A stretch of DNA of 64,000 nucleotides from Purshia tridentata (lineage: Eukaryota; Streptophyta; Magnoliopsida; Rosales; Rosaceae). Both the position numbers and the translations under genes were made by a program. How positions within the stretch are numbered: the stretch's first letter is position 1; every line of letters starts with the position of its first letter. Shown piece after piece: positions 10,288-27,591 of this stretch. The notes beneath the pieces are model-generated. The model saw only the letters and a program-made list of their open reading frames with translations. It was not told the DNA's origin and made no database searches. Where the stretch lies: contig QANT01007330.1 in assembly GCA_003254885.1 (NCBI GenBank), positions 1 to 64,000 of the forward strand, written 5' to 3'.

Positions 10288-13200
10288 ATGGCGTCTCGAC
10301 TCACAGACTACGAGCGCAAGAGGCTTGAAAACATTCGCCGAAACGACGAAATGATGGCTTCCCTCAAGCTCCAATCCATTGCCACCAAACTGTCTGCCTC
10401 ATCGAAACGCCCAAGGTCCTCTCTCTCTCTCTCTCACCCCCCCTCTCCCTCTCTATGTATGAAAATAGTGATTTTTCTTTTAAAACCTAATTTCTAATTT
10501 CTGAATTTAATGTTAGGGTCGAGACCAAATCATACAAAGTCATTCCTGAGAAGCAACCCAAAATTCAGACCCCAATTGTTATAAGGCGGTCTTTGCGTGC
10601 AAGAGGATTACCGCCCGAAGCGAAAGGCCTGGACAATGATGTTAGTCAATCCGTGGTCAGGACCTTAAAATCTCCGAGCCCATCAAAGGCTTCGCCTCGC
10701 AAGTTGGGTCCTCTTAGTATGAGAGATACGTATAGCGGAATGTCGGATAGGGCTTTGATTGAAACCATATTGGGTATTGAGAAGAAACCCCAATTGGGTT
10801 GCAAATACGAGAATTTGAGTTGTGCCTTTGAGGGAATTTATGGGGCCACTTGTGGTTCGGTTAAGAAGGAAGACAATGAAGTTACGAGTGGTTTGAAGTT
10901 GGAGCCTTTCACTGAGGGAATTGATGGGATTACTTGTGATTTGATTAAGAAGGAAGACAACGAAGTTGAGAGTGGTTTAAGGTTGGAGTCATTGACTCTG
11001 AAGCCGGAGAATATAGCGCGGGTCGTGCCAGGGAGGATTATGAATGTGAGGTTTTTTCCTTGTACTAGTTCAAGAATGATTGTGGTTGGGAATAAGTTTG
11101 GGAACCTTGGATTTTGGCATATTGATTCTATGGAAGAGGAAGAAAGTGGGGTCCATTTGTATCGTCCACATTCGGGTCCCATTTCGGGGATTTCAATTCA
11201 ACAACATTGCATGTCAAAGGTAATTTTGATCTGAATGTTTCTTGTATGGTTTTCAAAGTATATGTTATTTTAATATTTATAACTTTATTTGTCTTGTGGC
11301 TTGTAGTAGATTTCCCAAAATCTGATGATAACTTGGTTTGAATGTTAAGAGAGATAGGTGTTTTTGTTTCCAATTTGAATTGTCAATCTTATAAAGTGAT
11401 CCATTTACATCTGAAATGTAGGTTCAAGTTCTGTATTTTCTCAATTAAATATCTCTGCCCATATTAACATTCTTTGTCACACTGAACGTTTGAGGGATGA
11501 CATAGTAAATTCTGTAATATAAGTTTGGTAGTGATAAGGCAGCAACTCCATTTTCCAGACGTTGACACTATTTTTCCAGCATGGGTTTATGTCAACAATA
11601 CCATTCTCACTAGAAGTGAATTTGAGTAACACTACCAATTATAGTTTATGTTATTCTTTTGTGCCAAAACACATTGACTTCAGCAGAAGGCACTTTGCTA
11701 ATGTGAAAGTGAATAGCACTTTATCTCAGTGATTATGGGCTTCTATCCCTTTGAAGATGATTTATGTTTTCTATATGAAAAGATTTTATAATCATAATGT
11801 ACTCTTTTACTGCATGTAATGGAACCATCTTCTGGCAATCTGGTAGCTTATCTGTATTGCTTTTATTGGGAGTTATCTTACTTTCCCTGTTGAGCCATCT
11901 TCTTGGCTAGACGGTCTGGAGGCAGCTTCACCAAAATGCTACTAGCAATATTATGCTGGTTATATGTGCAGATTTAGTCTAGTTTTTGAGATATGTCTCA
12001 AGCTTTGATGTTCTAGCTAACACATAAATTTTGAGTTAAAGTGCAGATCTTTACTAGTTGTTATGATGGATTTATCCGGTTGATGGATGCCGAGAAAGAG
12101 GTGTTTGATCTAGTATATTCCAGTGATGAGACTATATACTCTCTGTCTCACCAATCAAATAATCCAAAGTGCTTGTATTTTGCTGAGGGACACGGAGGTA
12201 TAAGCATGTGGGATGAGAGAACAGGAAACATCTCAGCCCAATGGACTCCGCATGATGATAGAATTAATTCCATAGACTTTAACCCGGGAAACTCTAACAT
12301 CATGGCTACTAGTTCAACAGATGGAACTGCCTGCATTTGGGATTTGAGACATATTGATGCAGATAAATACAAAACTTTAAAGACAGTTGGCCACCAAAGG
12401 GCTGTGCATTCTGCTTTCTTCTCACCTTCTGGAAAGTGTTTAGTGACAACAAGGTGACTACATTGTGTTGTTATTAACTCAAAGGCAATGTTTTTGTTCC
12501 TGCCTGTAGTAACATGTATTTGAGCTTGGGTTCAGTCATGTGCTTAAGTCTTAACTAATACTGCGTGTTATGTATTTTAAATCAGTGTCATCAACATGCA
12601 TATTTCAATAGAATCTAAACAATGATTTAAGTGGCAAAATTTTGATTTGCTTGCTGAATATGCTTTGTAAGATACATTGGTAGGCTTGATGTGTATGCTG
12701 CCTTCTGTTTGTTTTCGAGTCCTAACATGGCATTACTTCTTTCAATACTCATATAATATAAACTCTGTTATGAGATGTTTGGGATTTGAAGTTACTATCA
12801 ACCTTGGTCCCGTGAACACTAACTTGCTTTTCTGACCAGAATGAGTGGATAACGATAGTATGATGAGGTGGCACTATTTGAGTTTATTCAAGTTATCATT
12901 TTACGTTTAAATAATAATACATATATTAGTCATGGTTTTTGTGTACATTACATCCTCCATAAAGGTCTCTCTTTTCTTCCAAGCTGCAATACTATGTTAT
13001 GCTAGTAATACTGTTAAGGGCCTAATGCATCTCACATAATGCAAAGTGGTGATTAATGAAATGAATTCAAATTCATCTCACTTGTGGTGGGACTAATTTT
13101 CTAACCTCTTCGTGTAGTTTTGACAACACAGTTGGTATATCAAGTGGAGTTAACTTTGAGGACATATCAATGATATACCATAATAATCAGACTGGCAGAT

Positions 13201-13886
13201 GGATTTCTTCATTCAGGTATGTTTTTTACGATCTTTGTTTAATTCTCCCTTGATGATGTATCATAATTTTGTCTTCATTTATTACATTTTATGAGCTTTT
13301 ATGTAATAAATTATCTGAGCAGTCTTTCAATTATTGTGACTTGGACTAGTGTTTTGGCACCAGGATGTCAGTGCTTATGAATTTATAGCCTTTTCTTATA
13401 AAATAACATTGATGCCAAGAGTAGAAAGTCTAAACTAAATGGACCGTTGAATTCTGAATGTCCTTCATAGATTCACCTTCTATAATGAGCTGTTATCTAG
13501 GAGGGACCTGGGTTTAAGTTTTCCAATGATTTTGAACCTGTACGAATAAAGGAAAGTTGTAGCAATTGTGTTTTGGATAGTGTATACTACCAAACTTTGG
13601 TGATAGCAAATCCTAAAACTTTGCTAGAATGAAAAGGGATTGCTTTCTGACAGCTATTAACACTGCAAGCAGGGCAATATGGGGTTGGGACGATGCATAT
13701 GTCTTCATTGGCAACATGAAAAGAGGAGTAGATGTTATCTCCACAGTTCAAAGAAAAACAGTTTTCACTTTAGAGAGCCCGCAGATTTCCGCAATTCCAT
13801 GTAGATTTGCTGCTCACCCGCACAATGTTGGGATGCTAGCAGGAGCCACAAGTGGAGGCCAAGTTTATATATGGACATTGAGCTAG
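10288..13886 (+). CDS. WD40-repeat protein of the WDR76/CMR1 (DNA-damage-binding) family, five exons
   Basis: Exons 10288-10415, 10517-11219, 12047-12453, 13118-13216 and 13673-13886 join to 516 residues. The N-terminus holds DYERKRLENIRRNDEMM, the start typical of yeast Cmr1 and animal WDR76, then a basic stretch (IRRSLRARGLPPE). WD repeats begin near residue 220 (FGNLGFWHIDS) and continue with GFIRLMDAEKEV, GGISMWDERTG and DGTACIWDLRHID. The end, AGATSGGQVYIWTLS, is the last blade. Family members bind chromatin and damaged DNA and act in replication-stress and protein-quality responses. The plant role is inferred from this homology only. A short internal duplication is visible near residues 180-220: two GI-GxTC-KKEDNEV-SGL-LE units. 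The gene has one upstream E2F site. No break is seen. Confidence 0.88.
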
Positions 13887-14569
13887 GAAATTCAACGTCT
13901 CTCTACAGTGACAAATAGTAGTTGTATGTGGTTATGAAAACTTGATAAGTTTGTATCTTGAACTCTAGGCCTTTTGTTGTTTGAACTCTAGTTGGGGAAA
14001 CGTGTACTTTAGAGTTGGTTTTCGCTTGAATTAGTCGGTACTCTGTAGATTCAAAATATTTTGGAGAAAAATGTTAAGAATGTTGGTATTTATTTGGAAC
14101 ACATGAAATGAGAATGTGAGAAGGTTGGACGTTTGGCCCGAAAGAAAATTGTATTGGGGGGCAACCAATGAAAAGGATGTGTTGGATCCCGTTGCAAGAG
14201 GAAGCTTTGAAGAATGTAGTTTGAGGTTCGTGTCCTCTTTTTTTAAAATTCTAGTTCTGAAAATTCGCCGCATGTTTTAATATGACATGCATAATAATAT
14301 TTGTTTTTTGGGTGAATAAATAAGCCCCCTTCCCCTTATTTTTGAGTGTGGAGGCCATTCTTTTATCTCAAAGATAGATTGAACATAAGCCCAGCTGGGA
14401 AAAAGCCGAAAGCCCAAGATAGAGCACAAGAAATAGGAGAACCAGCCCAGACAAGACAAAAGACTCAGAGAGCGCAGCAGGTCCAAGCCCACAACACAAG
14501 ATCAGATCAAGACTTTAAGTAAAATGTGAATCCAAAGATCCAAACAGACCCAACATTTCGACCGAAACG
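13887..14569. other. Intergenic after the WD40 gene
   Basis: 3' UTR of the WD40 gene and non-coding sequence. Open frames at 14031-14273 and 14277-14492 show no protein-like pattern. Confidence 0.4.
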
Positions 14570-16200
14570 AAAGAACCCTAAACTCGACAAAGTCAAACCC
14601 CCGGAAGCTTCAATGTCGATCGGCACGGTTTACTTCTCTCTGGGCTTCCTGTCCCGAACCCTAGAGAAGCGAACTTGGAATCCTAGAGAGAAGTGAACTC
14701 TGCGATCGATTTCTAGAGAAGCGAACCGTGCAGGTTTCAATCGATTCTGCAGATCTCAGTCTGGATAGCATCGTGTGAGTTCTCCATCTTTCTTCTTTTA
14801 ATTTGTTTTTTCTTTTCAATTTTTTGCCTGGTTATGGTAATGATTACCGAAATTTCCGAAATTTAAACGAAAAAAGGCATCAAATGCGTAGCTATAAACA
14901 AATCGTAGAGTCTCAGAGCATGTGGAGTTTGTAATAAGGCAACCAGACTTCCTGCCTGTTTAAATTTTAATCATGAGGTTTCAGTACATTAGTTTTAAGA
15001 TGAATGAATATATAATCTTAATTAGAAGACAGGTTTTGTTGTAAAGTGATTTCTGACATTAGATATGATGCTTGTAGGTTTTGGTAGCTTACAACAGCTT
15101 TGCAACCTTATTGCACCACGTAATTAAGGTTTCCTCGTTTCTTCTGGGTCTATCTTTCACTTTCTGACTGAGATTGACCCCTTTTTATTTTTTTTTCAAT
15201 AATTAATTTTTTATACATTTCTGTTTGTTGGGTTGTGTAGCTTCAATCCTATCCCTTAAAAAAGAGAACCAGAAGTCTTTCTTCGTTTATTGTTTTTAGC
15301 CCTCCTATTTCTTTTTCCTGTTTGTTTTCTCATTTTTACTGGTGTTATTTCTTTGTGTCACTAGAACTACCAAGTTCCAAACTGTTTATGCCCTCTCATC
15401 TTTTCCATTATTTTTACAATTGAATGCATTTGTTTTTTTTTTACCCACTTGTTATCTTACACCTCTGTCAATTTTGCCTTATTTGGTCTATTTCAGAGCA
15501 CATAAGGTTGGATCCACTTTTGGCTGATGATCTGGAGGATCCACTCTTGCAACCCTAGCACTGGGCAGTTACTGACTGAAGAACTCGGAGCTGGATGATG
15601 GATGAATCTGTTATAAGCATTTGTGCACTTTTGTTTCTTGGATCCACTTCTGGTTGATGATCCTGAGGATCATTTGAACATTATTGTATGAAATCTTCAC
15701 AAGGTTAAGTTTGCCTCTTAACTTTTCTTATTGCTTTTAAAAGCCATTTATGTTCTGTGCAGCTTCCTGTTGTCTATTGAATATTGATGGTTCTTATTTT
15801 TTGTTTATGAATGTGCTGTTCTAAAATTTAACTGAGCTTGAACTCAACCAACATATTCGAGTTGGGTTGGTGCATTTTAATATATGGATGGATCTTCTCA
15901 AGAAATGCTCAGTTGTGTAACCATTGTTTCACAGGTTCCTTTTCTTGTCTCTATAATGCATTGATTATTCATCCTCTTTGCCCTGTCTGCCGTTGTAAGT
16001 TTATGGGTATAATATTTTAGTCAAGAATCGTTGTTCTTGTCCAAGATCCGTACATGTGCATGTTGCTTATGTAATTGTTTGCATTCATAATTATTTGGAT
16101 GAAATTCTTGTACAAAACCACTAATTTTTATTTTGTTATGGAACTTCTCTGCAGCACTTGAGTTTATGAATTCATATGGAAAATGCAAAGCACAAAGCTG
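14570..16200 (+). other. Possible spliced non-coding transcript
   Basis: Leader-like sequence (CCCTAAACTCGAC near 14576, then repeated CTAGAGAAGCGAAC units at 14660-14730) is followed by GTGAGT near 14774 and pyrimidine-rich tracts ending in AG (for example near 15493 and 16152). This looks like an exon-intron pattern, yet none of the presumed exons carries a long reading frame. The repeated CTAGAGA-GAA motif marks the first presumed exon. It may be a lncRNA, the UTR remains of a lost gene, or chance. It could not be confirmed without RNA data. Confidence 0.25.
15508..15675 (+). repeat. Duplicated GGATCCACTT-TGG-TGATGATC motif
   Basis: GGATCCACTTTTGGCTGATG followed by ATCTGGAGGATCC (from about 15510) recurs as GGATCCACTTCTGGTTGATG followed by ATCCTGAGGATCA (from about 15640). 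Both units contain TGATGA, the box C consensus, and nearby CTGA, the box D consensus. Flanking bases do not form a clear terminal stem, so a C/D snoRNA call is weak. The duplication itself is clear. Confidence 0.35.
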
Positions 16201-16689
16201 ATTGGAATTTCATGAACTTGTTGGGACACGACGAAGCAAGAGAGTGACAATCTGCCCATAGAATCCAAGAAGATTAACTGATAACTAATAAAGTTCTTTT
16301 TTTGGCCAAGGATAACTAATAAAGTTCAATAATTCAATTAACCTGATAATCTTAAAAGCTATGTTTAGATTTTTGGAACAATGGAGAAAATAAAAAAGGG
16401 AATCTCTTGGATTGTTCTATTTTATCCAATTCAATAAAATTAGACTGCAAAAACCAAATGACAGAATGGTTCAAAAAATGCGGCAATAAAAAGCTAACTA
16501 GCCAAAAGTCTGACAGGAAATGAGTTGAGCTGAAAACGAGATTGGGCTAAATTATCTCAATAATGGATACAATCTACTAGAGTGATTCAAGTTTGGTTGA
16601 TCAATCGTTACAAAAAAAGTGAAAAAATCATTTTTTTTGTGCCGACTTTTAAATTCCTGGTAAGCGTAATCTATCCCGTTATAAAAAAT

Positions 16690-17010
16690 GCTAATAATAA
16701 ACCGTCGTCTATTATCATTTTGATCAATTGATACACTTTTAACAACGGTTTTAGTATTGTCTATTTTATCATAAAATGATAATAATAAACCGTTGTCTAT
16801 TCTCATTTCCATCGATTCATTCATATACTTTTAACGACGGTTTTAGTCTGAGCGTCATCGAAACGCTTTAAAAGACCTTTTCATGACGGTTTTAGTAGAA
16901 TCAGTAACAACCTTGAGCCATCAAAGACGACGGTTTTTGAAATTGTTTTGAGGACGGTTTAAGATTAAAACCGTCCTTTATTGTAACTTTCAAGGACGGA
17001 TCAAGTAGTG
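16690..17010. mobile_element. CACTA (En/Spm)-type DNA transposon end, remnant
   Basis: The right edge reads CAAGGACGGATCAAGTAGTG, the reverse complement of a CACTAC-starting terminal inverted repeat. Inside it lie at least seven subterminal copies of an ACGACGGTTTTAG-type motif in both orientations (near 16698, 16742, 16788, 16833, 16883, 16925 and 16952-16977). Multiple short subterminal repeats next to a CACTA terminus are typical of this superfamily. A matching left terminus was not found and no transposase frame is present, so this is a truncated or non-autonomous copy. It lies about 320 bp beyond the 3' end of the FAD oxidoreductase gene. Confidence 0.55.
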
Positions 17011-17329
17011 CAGCCGCGATTGCTTCTTTAATATTTAAGTAGTAAAACCTTATATTCCTATATTTTAATGACGCTTTTTGAACGAAATGGACCACTTTTT
17101 CCACTTTAAAAAAACAGTTTTTACTTATCGTTCCCACTTTAAGGACTCTAATCAGGTTACAAGGTAGCTGGTTTTTGCTAAAACAAATAACATTGTACTT
17201 TTCGGTGATTTGTTCACACGAGAGTTTGCAGCCCAAGCACAAATACAAGCCTACAATTCAACACTGATAAATAAAAGCTTTAAAAAAAAAGAATTTACTT
17301 AATAATACTGTTTTTTTCAGGTAATAGTA

Positions 17330-20272
17330 TTAGCTATTGCTTTTTCTTTTCTTCCAGGAGGTTAATTCATATGGGATTAATTCTTCATTACATGAAAGCA
17401 CAGCTTGTGCCACCAGCTTCCCAAGCCAACCATGGTACAACAATCCCCTTGAACCAAGCCCACCAAATAACCAGTATTTGCACTCTCGGGTTTCTCCTAC
17501 AATGTCATTGATACAACCCAATAGGGGAAGTGACCCGTGAGGAGTGAGTGGTGGCATTGCCCTCAGCCCAGCCCTGGCACCAGCAAATTTCCAATCTCTG
17601 AGACCAGGATAAATGGCACATGCCTTTGGCAGAAGCTCTTCAAGGGATTCCATGGCTTCTTCTGCAAATACATTTGGTGACGAATTCTTGGATTTCCATT
17701 CCCATGTTGAGCCCATATATAAACTGCGAGGCCCTTGGACAGCAAGCCAGGCATCCGACAATATTGAGGGACCAAGGCTTGGATACTCCTCTCTTAAACA
17801 GAGAATTTTATAAAGATTAGTTTCGATATAGAACAAAATTGATTTGGTGCACTCAGATGCAGAAAAAAAAGCAATGTTAGATGAATCATGAAATCTAACA
17901 GTACAAGGTGACCTCATTATTTTAGACTCCTTTTATATAAAGCCTGCTGGTGTATAAAATATAAGGCAGTAAAATAACTTACCCTATATCATCAGGAAGC
18001 TGCAGATGTGCCACAACACCTCTGCATGTCCTCAATGGAAGCCTCCCACAAAGCTCAGGAAGCATGTCTGCGTTGGCACCTAGACATACTATTACTGCCT
18101 GGTATTCCCCTAACATAAAATGTATTCAAATACTAACTAAATATAAACAGATAAATGGGTCCAAAATTGAACCATTAAAATGTTATCAGATACTAAATTA
18201 AAATGAAGATGCTCTGAAATTGCACTAAATTAACTAAGTTAGAAGTCTGAGAGTTTTAGAAAAACAGTGTAAATTGACAGATGCGTCTTTTGTGACAGAT
18301 GCGCTAACAAAATTGAAGTCCACTTAGAATATCTGAACACTTGGATAATGCACGGTAAAATGACCTCATTAGTGTTAGAAGGAGAAACTCAATACATTAA
18401 TTTTGAAAAAAATTGAAAAATCTCGTCTGGCTAACCTTGGTTTTCAGATATAATTTTCATTTAAATTTTTTTCATGTTCGGCAAGAAAATGGTCATTTTA
18501 GCATAATTAACGAAAATCATAAAATAATATATGATGTCTATTTGGAATCTTTAAGGGCTTGTTAAAAGTAACAGGGGTAGGAAAATGGTTTGCTCCATTA
18601 TGGCTTATACAATTTCACTCACATGCTCACCATTATGAATGGGGGCCACTAGGAAAGAGAGAAGAAAATCCTTACAAATAGCTATAAAATTCTGGAATGG
18701 TGAAAGTGGCATGTAATTTTGAATAGAAGGTACCCACTTGATATTCCGGACCTATAAACTCAAGGTTCCCTTTGAATATTACAGGTTTCCTTATTACTTT
18801 GCAAAGTGAACTATAACACAAGATTGAGCACGAGACAGGATCATTCCATACATACAAGTTATATGAGTGGGCTATGGAAGTTCAGAACATGAGCCTACTT
18901 ACCTTCAAAGTCTAGGAGTTTGTGAACAGAATTCTTGTGCAAATGCAACTCTTTTACTCCGAAGCCAGAAGCACAAAGTTCCTTCACCAAATTTTGACAC
19001 GCTAAGAAGAGCGCCTGGAAAAATAACCATGAGACCAAGCAGTTAACAAACCTAAATATAAAGCATATTAATTTTAGAAAAATAAGGGAAAAGAAACAGG
19101 TCAGTGACTTAATTATTCAGACCTGGAGATAACGGTGAGGATGGATATTAACAGCTTCAGGCATATAAAAGGAGGTGTTGAAAGGTACATGTATGCCGGA
19201 TACAAGATTTTGGGCAGCCTCCATGTCAATGGTTTCTATCCTGCAATTGGAAAGGCAATTCTGGGCATTCTAAACACAAAGCAAGAAATACTAAAATTAC
19301 TATGAGGTCAAAATTCAAGTATTCAATTTCAAGCTGCCATGCTTATATGGAGAAGATCAAGGAGAATTACCTCTTTCAGCAACATCAAGTTCTTCATGCT
19401 CAGGGCTGGTCTCAAGATGCCCCTGAAAAAAGAAATAAAAGCCATGAGCATTAGCTAACTAATGCAAAGATAAAAAGGTGATAAAAAGGTTTTTCGTAAC
19501 ACTAAAATGTAAGTCCCCAACGCTGCAATGCATGAATAATGAAGTAGAAGTAGAACAAGAACAAAACAAAGAATTACAAATTAAAGATCCGAGTTCTAAA
19601 ATTGTAATGAGTAATGAAGGCAAGGCAATATTCCTTTCGCAGCTTGAAGAATTTCCACAATTGAATTCTAATTACAACTATTCGGGAGGATATTTATATA
19701 TGTCATTGTAACCCTAGCACCCAGAAATTGAGGGAAATCCGAGTAAATTTGAAACCCTAGCAGCCAGAAGTAATCCGATCGAAATTTGAAGCCCTAGCAA
19801 CGAGAAATTGAGAAAAATCCGATCGCAATTCAAAACCTTAGGACCTATCCCGAACGCGACAATGACGAATTTTAGGCTTAAAAGGAAAAAAGAAAGCAGA
19901 CCTTCTTCTAACAATCGGCGCATCAGGATACTGAGCAACGGAAGCCATTGCTGCTGCTGTTTCGGCAACGTTCAAAAGGTTCAAGGACTCGTTCCAGCAG
20001 TTAGCGGCACGCCATAGAAGCTTGGCTTTAGGGGAATAAGGGTGGAGAAGCCCTCCAGAAACTCCGGAAGCGCCTCCTCCGATTCCGACTTCATCGTATA
20101 CGTCGATGCGTAAATGCGAGTCGTTCCGACTCTGCTTTAATAAATGCCAGGCAACAGAGAGGCCGGCGAAGCCAGCACCGAGGACTGCGTACTTGTTCAC
20201 GGACGCAATCGAAGAGGAAGAGGCTGCGGCTGCTTCTGCTACATATGGTGAAGTGGTGGTTCCTCTATTCAT
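17330..20272 (-). CDS. FAD-dependent oxidoreductase, DAO/glycine-oxidase superfamily, six exons
   Basis: Exons in coding order: 20272-19902, 19422-19371, 19269-19123, 19014-18903, 18109-17983, 17792-17330. They join to 423 residues. The Rossmann FAD-binding motif GAGFAG sits near residues 32-37 in YAVLGAGFAGLSVAWHLL, followed by an acidic strand end (RIDVYDE). Further conserved blocks are GGLLHPYSPKAKLLWR and a C-terminal WLFGGLGSRGLLYHGWLG, the second FAD-contact region of D-amino-acid-oxidase-like enzymes. The first 20 or so residues are rich in Ser, Thr and Ala (MNRGTTTSPYVAEAAAASSS), consistent with an organelle transit peptide. I chose the first true ATG because upstream in-frame codons lack one. 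The substrate is unknown. It resembles plant proteins annotated only as FAD-dependent oxidoreductase. Confidence 0.87.
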
Positions 20273-21122
20273 GTTCAGCCCTTCGATTTCGGCTCCGCAA
20301 TCCGGATGATGCCCACCTGTACCCACCCAGCTACCTCTTTTTTATGTTTATTTTCTTTTGGTTAATTTTTTTTTTGGGGTTTGTTCCTTGTGTACTTAAA
20401 CAAGGGCCTTGTTTCCTCCAAACTAATCACAAATTGACACGTGCTAGGTAATAAAGAGTGAATTTCCCCTGAATACTTAATGACGAATTCAAAAAATTCA
20501 TTAATTGCCGATAATATCTAGTTTTTAGTATTTTTAATTAATTTTTTGTGCATCAAATCAGTTATTTATATTTATAAGTAACCCACCATGTTAACCCAAA
20601 TTTAAGTTTCAGTTGAAATAAAAACAAGGTGCTTCCCAGTTCAAGTTTCAACTGAACCCAAAACCCGGCCGTTTAGTTGAGTTCAGTCGACATTTCAATT
20701 TTTCAGTTGAAAATGTGTGGCCCTTACCAAGAAGAAAACTCTTGTTCTTGTGAAGAAAACTCCTGTTCTTGCGATGAATTCCGATTTTGGTGTAGGCAGC
20801 ACAAGACGGTTGGTCTGTACTCAATAGGAATTATCGGTTCCAAAAGTTGGATCAATAACTATTGTCTAGACAAAAAAAGGATATTGTCACTTTTACAATA
20901 GTTCAGCATTCCATCTAGTTTTTGGTACCATATCCATTAGTCCACAGTACTAGAAAATAGTCCGAATTGCTCTTGCCATTTTAAGTCACATAATTTGACT
21001 GCCCTAATGCACAACTAAAACCCATTTCTCACTAAAACTAGACAAAGCATAGATAACAGTCCTGTAAATGCATAGGTAAAAACAAGTGTTCAAGAAAAAG
21101 GTAAGATAAAGATTACAAATAC
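20273..21122. other. Intergenic between the FAD oxidoreductase (5') and MCM5 (3')
   Basis: Holds the upstream region of the oxidoreductase gene and the 3' UTR of MCM5, both on the minus strand. A small open frame at 20677-20901 contains a duplicated EENSCSC unit from a local 20-odd-bp repeat (GAAAACTC-TGTTCTTG), but it shows no family features. Confidence 0.4.
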
Positions 21123-26601
<5,479 letters not shown>

Positions 26602-26680
26602 ATCTCTGCTCTCTTTCTCGCACTACAATGCAAACTCACACATTCTCTCTCTAAAATGCTCTCTCTAACCGGGACTGGCT

Positions 26681-26708
26681 TTTTGGCGGGAAGGATTTGG
26701 CGGGAAAT
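26681..26708. promoter_or_regulatory. Twin E2F binding sites in the MCM5 promoter
   Basis: TTTTGGCGGGAA at 26681-26692 and ATTTGGCGGGAAAT at 26695-26708 each contain the core TTGGCGGGAA, spaced 14 bp apart in the same orientation, 80-107 bp upstream of the MCM5 ATG. E2F sites in MCM promoters drive G1/S expression in plants and animals. The motifs are exact. Function follows from established knowledge of MCM genes. Confidence 0.85.
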
Positions 26709-26737
26709 GGGGGTGGGGCTGAGCTGGCTGTAGCACG

Positions 26738-26990
26738 TGACTAGACGTCCGAATCAATATTTTTTTGTTGGTAATAATAGTGGCCGTCAGATCAAGATGT
26801 ATAAACATGATTCAAGGGCTAAGATTAAAATTTGTGTACAACCGTACATTGACTAGACGTCCGAATCAATATTTTTTTTTTGGTAATAATAGTGGCCGTC
26901 AGATCAAGATGTATAAACATGATTCAAGGGCTAAGATCTTGGCCATTAAACATGATTAAGGGCTAAGATTAAAATTTGTGTACAACCGTA
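26738..26990. repeat. 112-bp tandem repeat, two copies plus a partial third, upstream of MCM5
   Basis: TGACTAGACGTCCGAATCAA starts copy 1 at 26738 and copy 2 at 26850. Both run through GGTAATAATAGTGGCCGTCA to GATTCAAGGGCTAAGAT. A third partial unit (about 26948-26992) repeats AAACATGATTAAGGGCTAAG and AATTTGTGTACAACCGTACA. The copies are almost identical, so the duplication is recent. It separates the MCM5 promoter from the 3' end of DCL4. Confidence 0.9.
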
Positions 26991-27591
26991 CAAGTATGGT
27001 AGCCTGGCAGAGGATCCAAGTCCTTCTATAAAAATATTCGAGCATTCACCTCAAGTTGTTTTCCTCTTGTAATGTTTTAATGTTAACAATGTTGTAATCT
27101 AGGGCAAAAATGAAACTGATGTTTGTACTTTCCAACCATTTTACTTTTGTTACATCCTTTTTAATTTTTACAAAAATTGTGAGTTTAATTTTTTTCATGA
27201 AAATAAATCATCAAAGAAAGCAATTTTATAAAAGAAAGCTTTTAAAATAAAATAAATAAGAAAACCTAACTCCTAAATAACACATTGTACCAGCCCAGTT
27301 TTTCAGCCATTTTATCACTAAATTACATAATGAAAACTTGCAAGACACAATGACAGTGGATGAACGGGTGTTGGGATTTACAAGAGAGAGAGGCGGTGAC
27401 ATGAGTTTAATGGGGAGAAGAATGTTAAGAGGTTGAGGTTTTGTACACATATACACACACACATTTTTTACAATCAAACAGCATCTTCATGTTCAACCTA
27501 TAATTCACGATCATCAATAGTTAGAATCATTGTTCTCTGGGTAAGGTTCCTCTAATCTACCGGCCAAAAAGCTTGTTCCATTTTAACCGCT
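26991..27591. other. Intergenic: DCL4 3' region
   Basis: AT-rich sequence after the DCL4 stop on the minus strand, presumably including its 3' UTR. A short open frame (27226-27477, -) has no family features. Confidence 0.4.

Noticed and set aside
15640-15690. Box C/D snoRNA at the second TGATGATCCTGA unit
   Set aside because: Box C and the D-like CTGA are only two bases apart, which leaves no room for a guide. No terminal stem.
16155-17010. CACTTGAG at 16155 as the left end of the CACTA element with CAG target duplication
   Set aside because: Only four of the first bases match the terminal repeat and CTCTGCAG there looks like a splice acceptor. The match is too weak.
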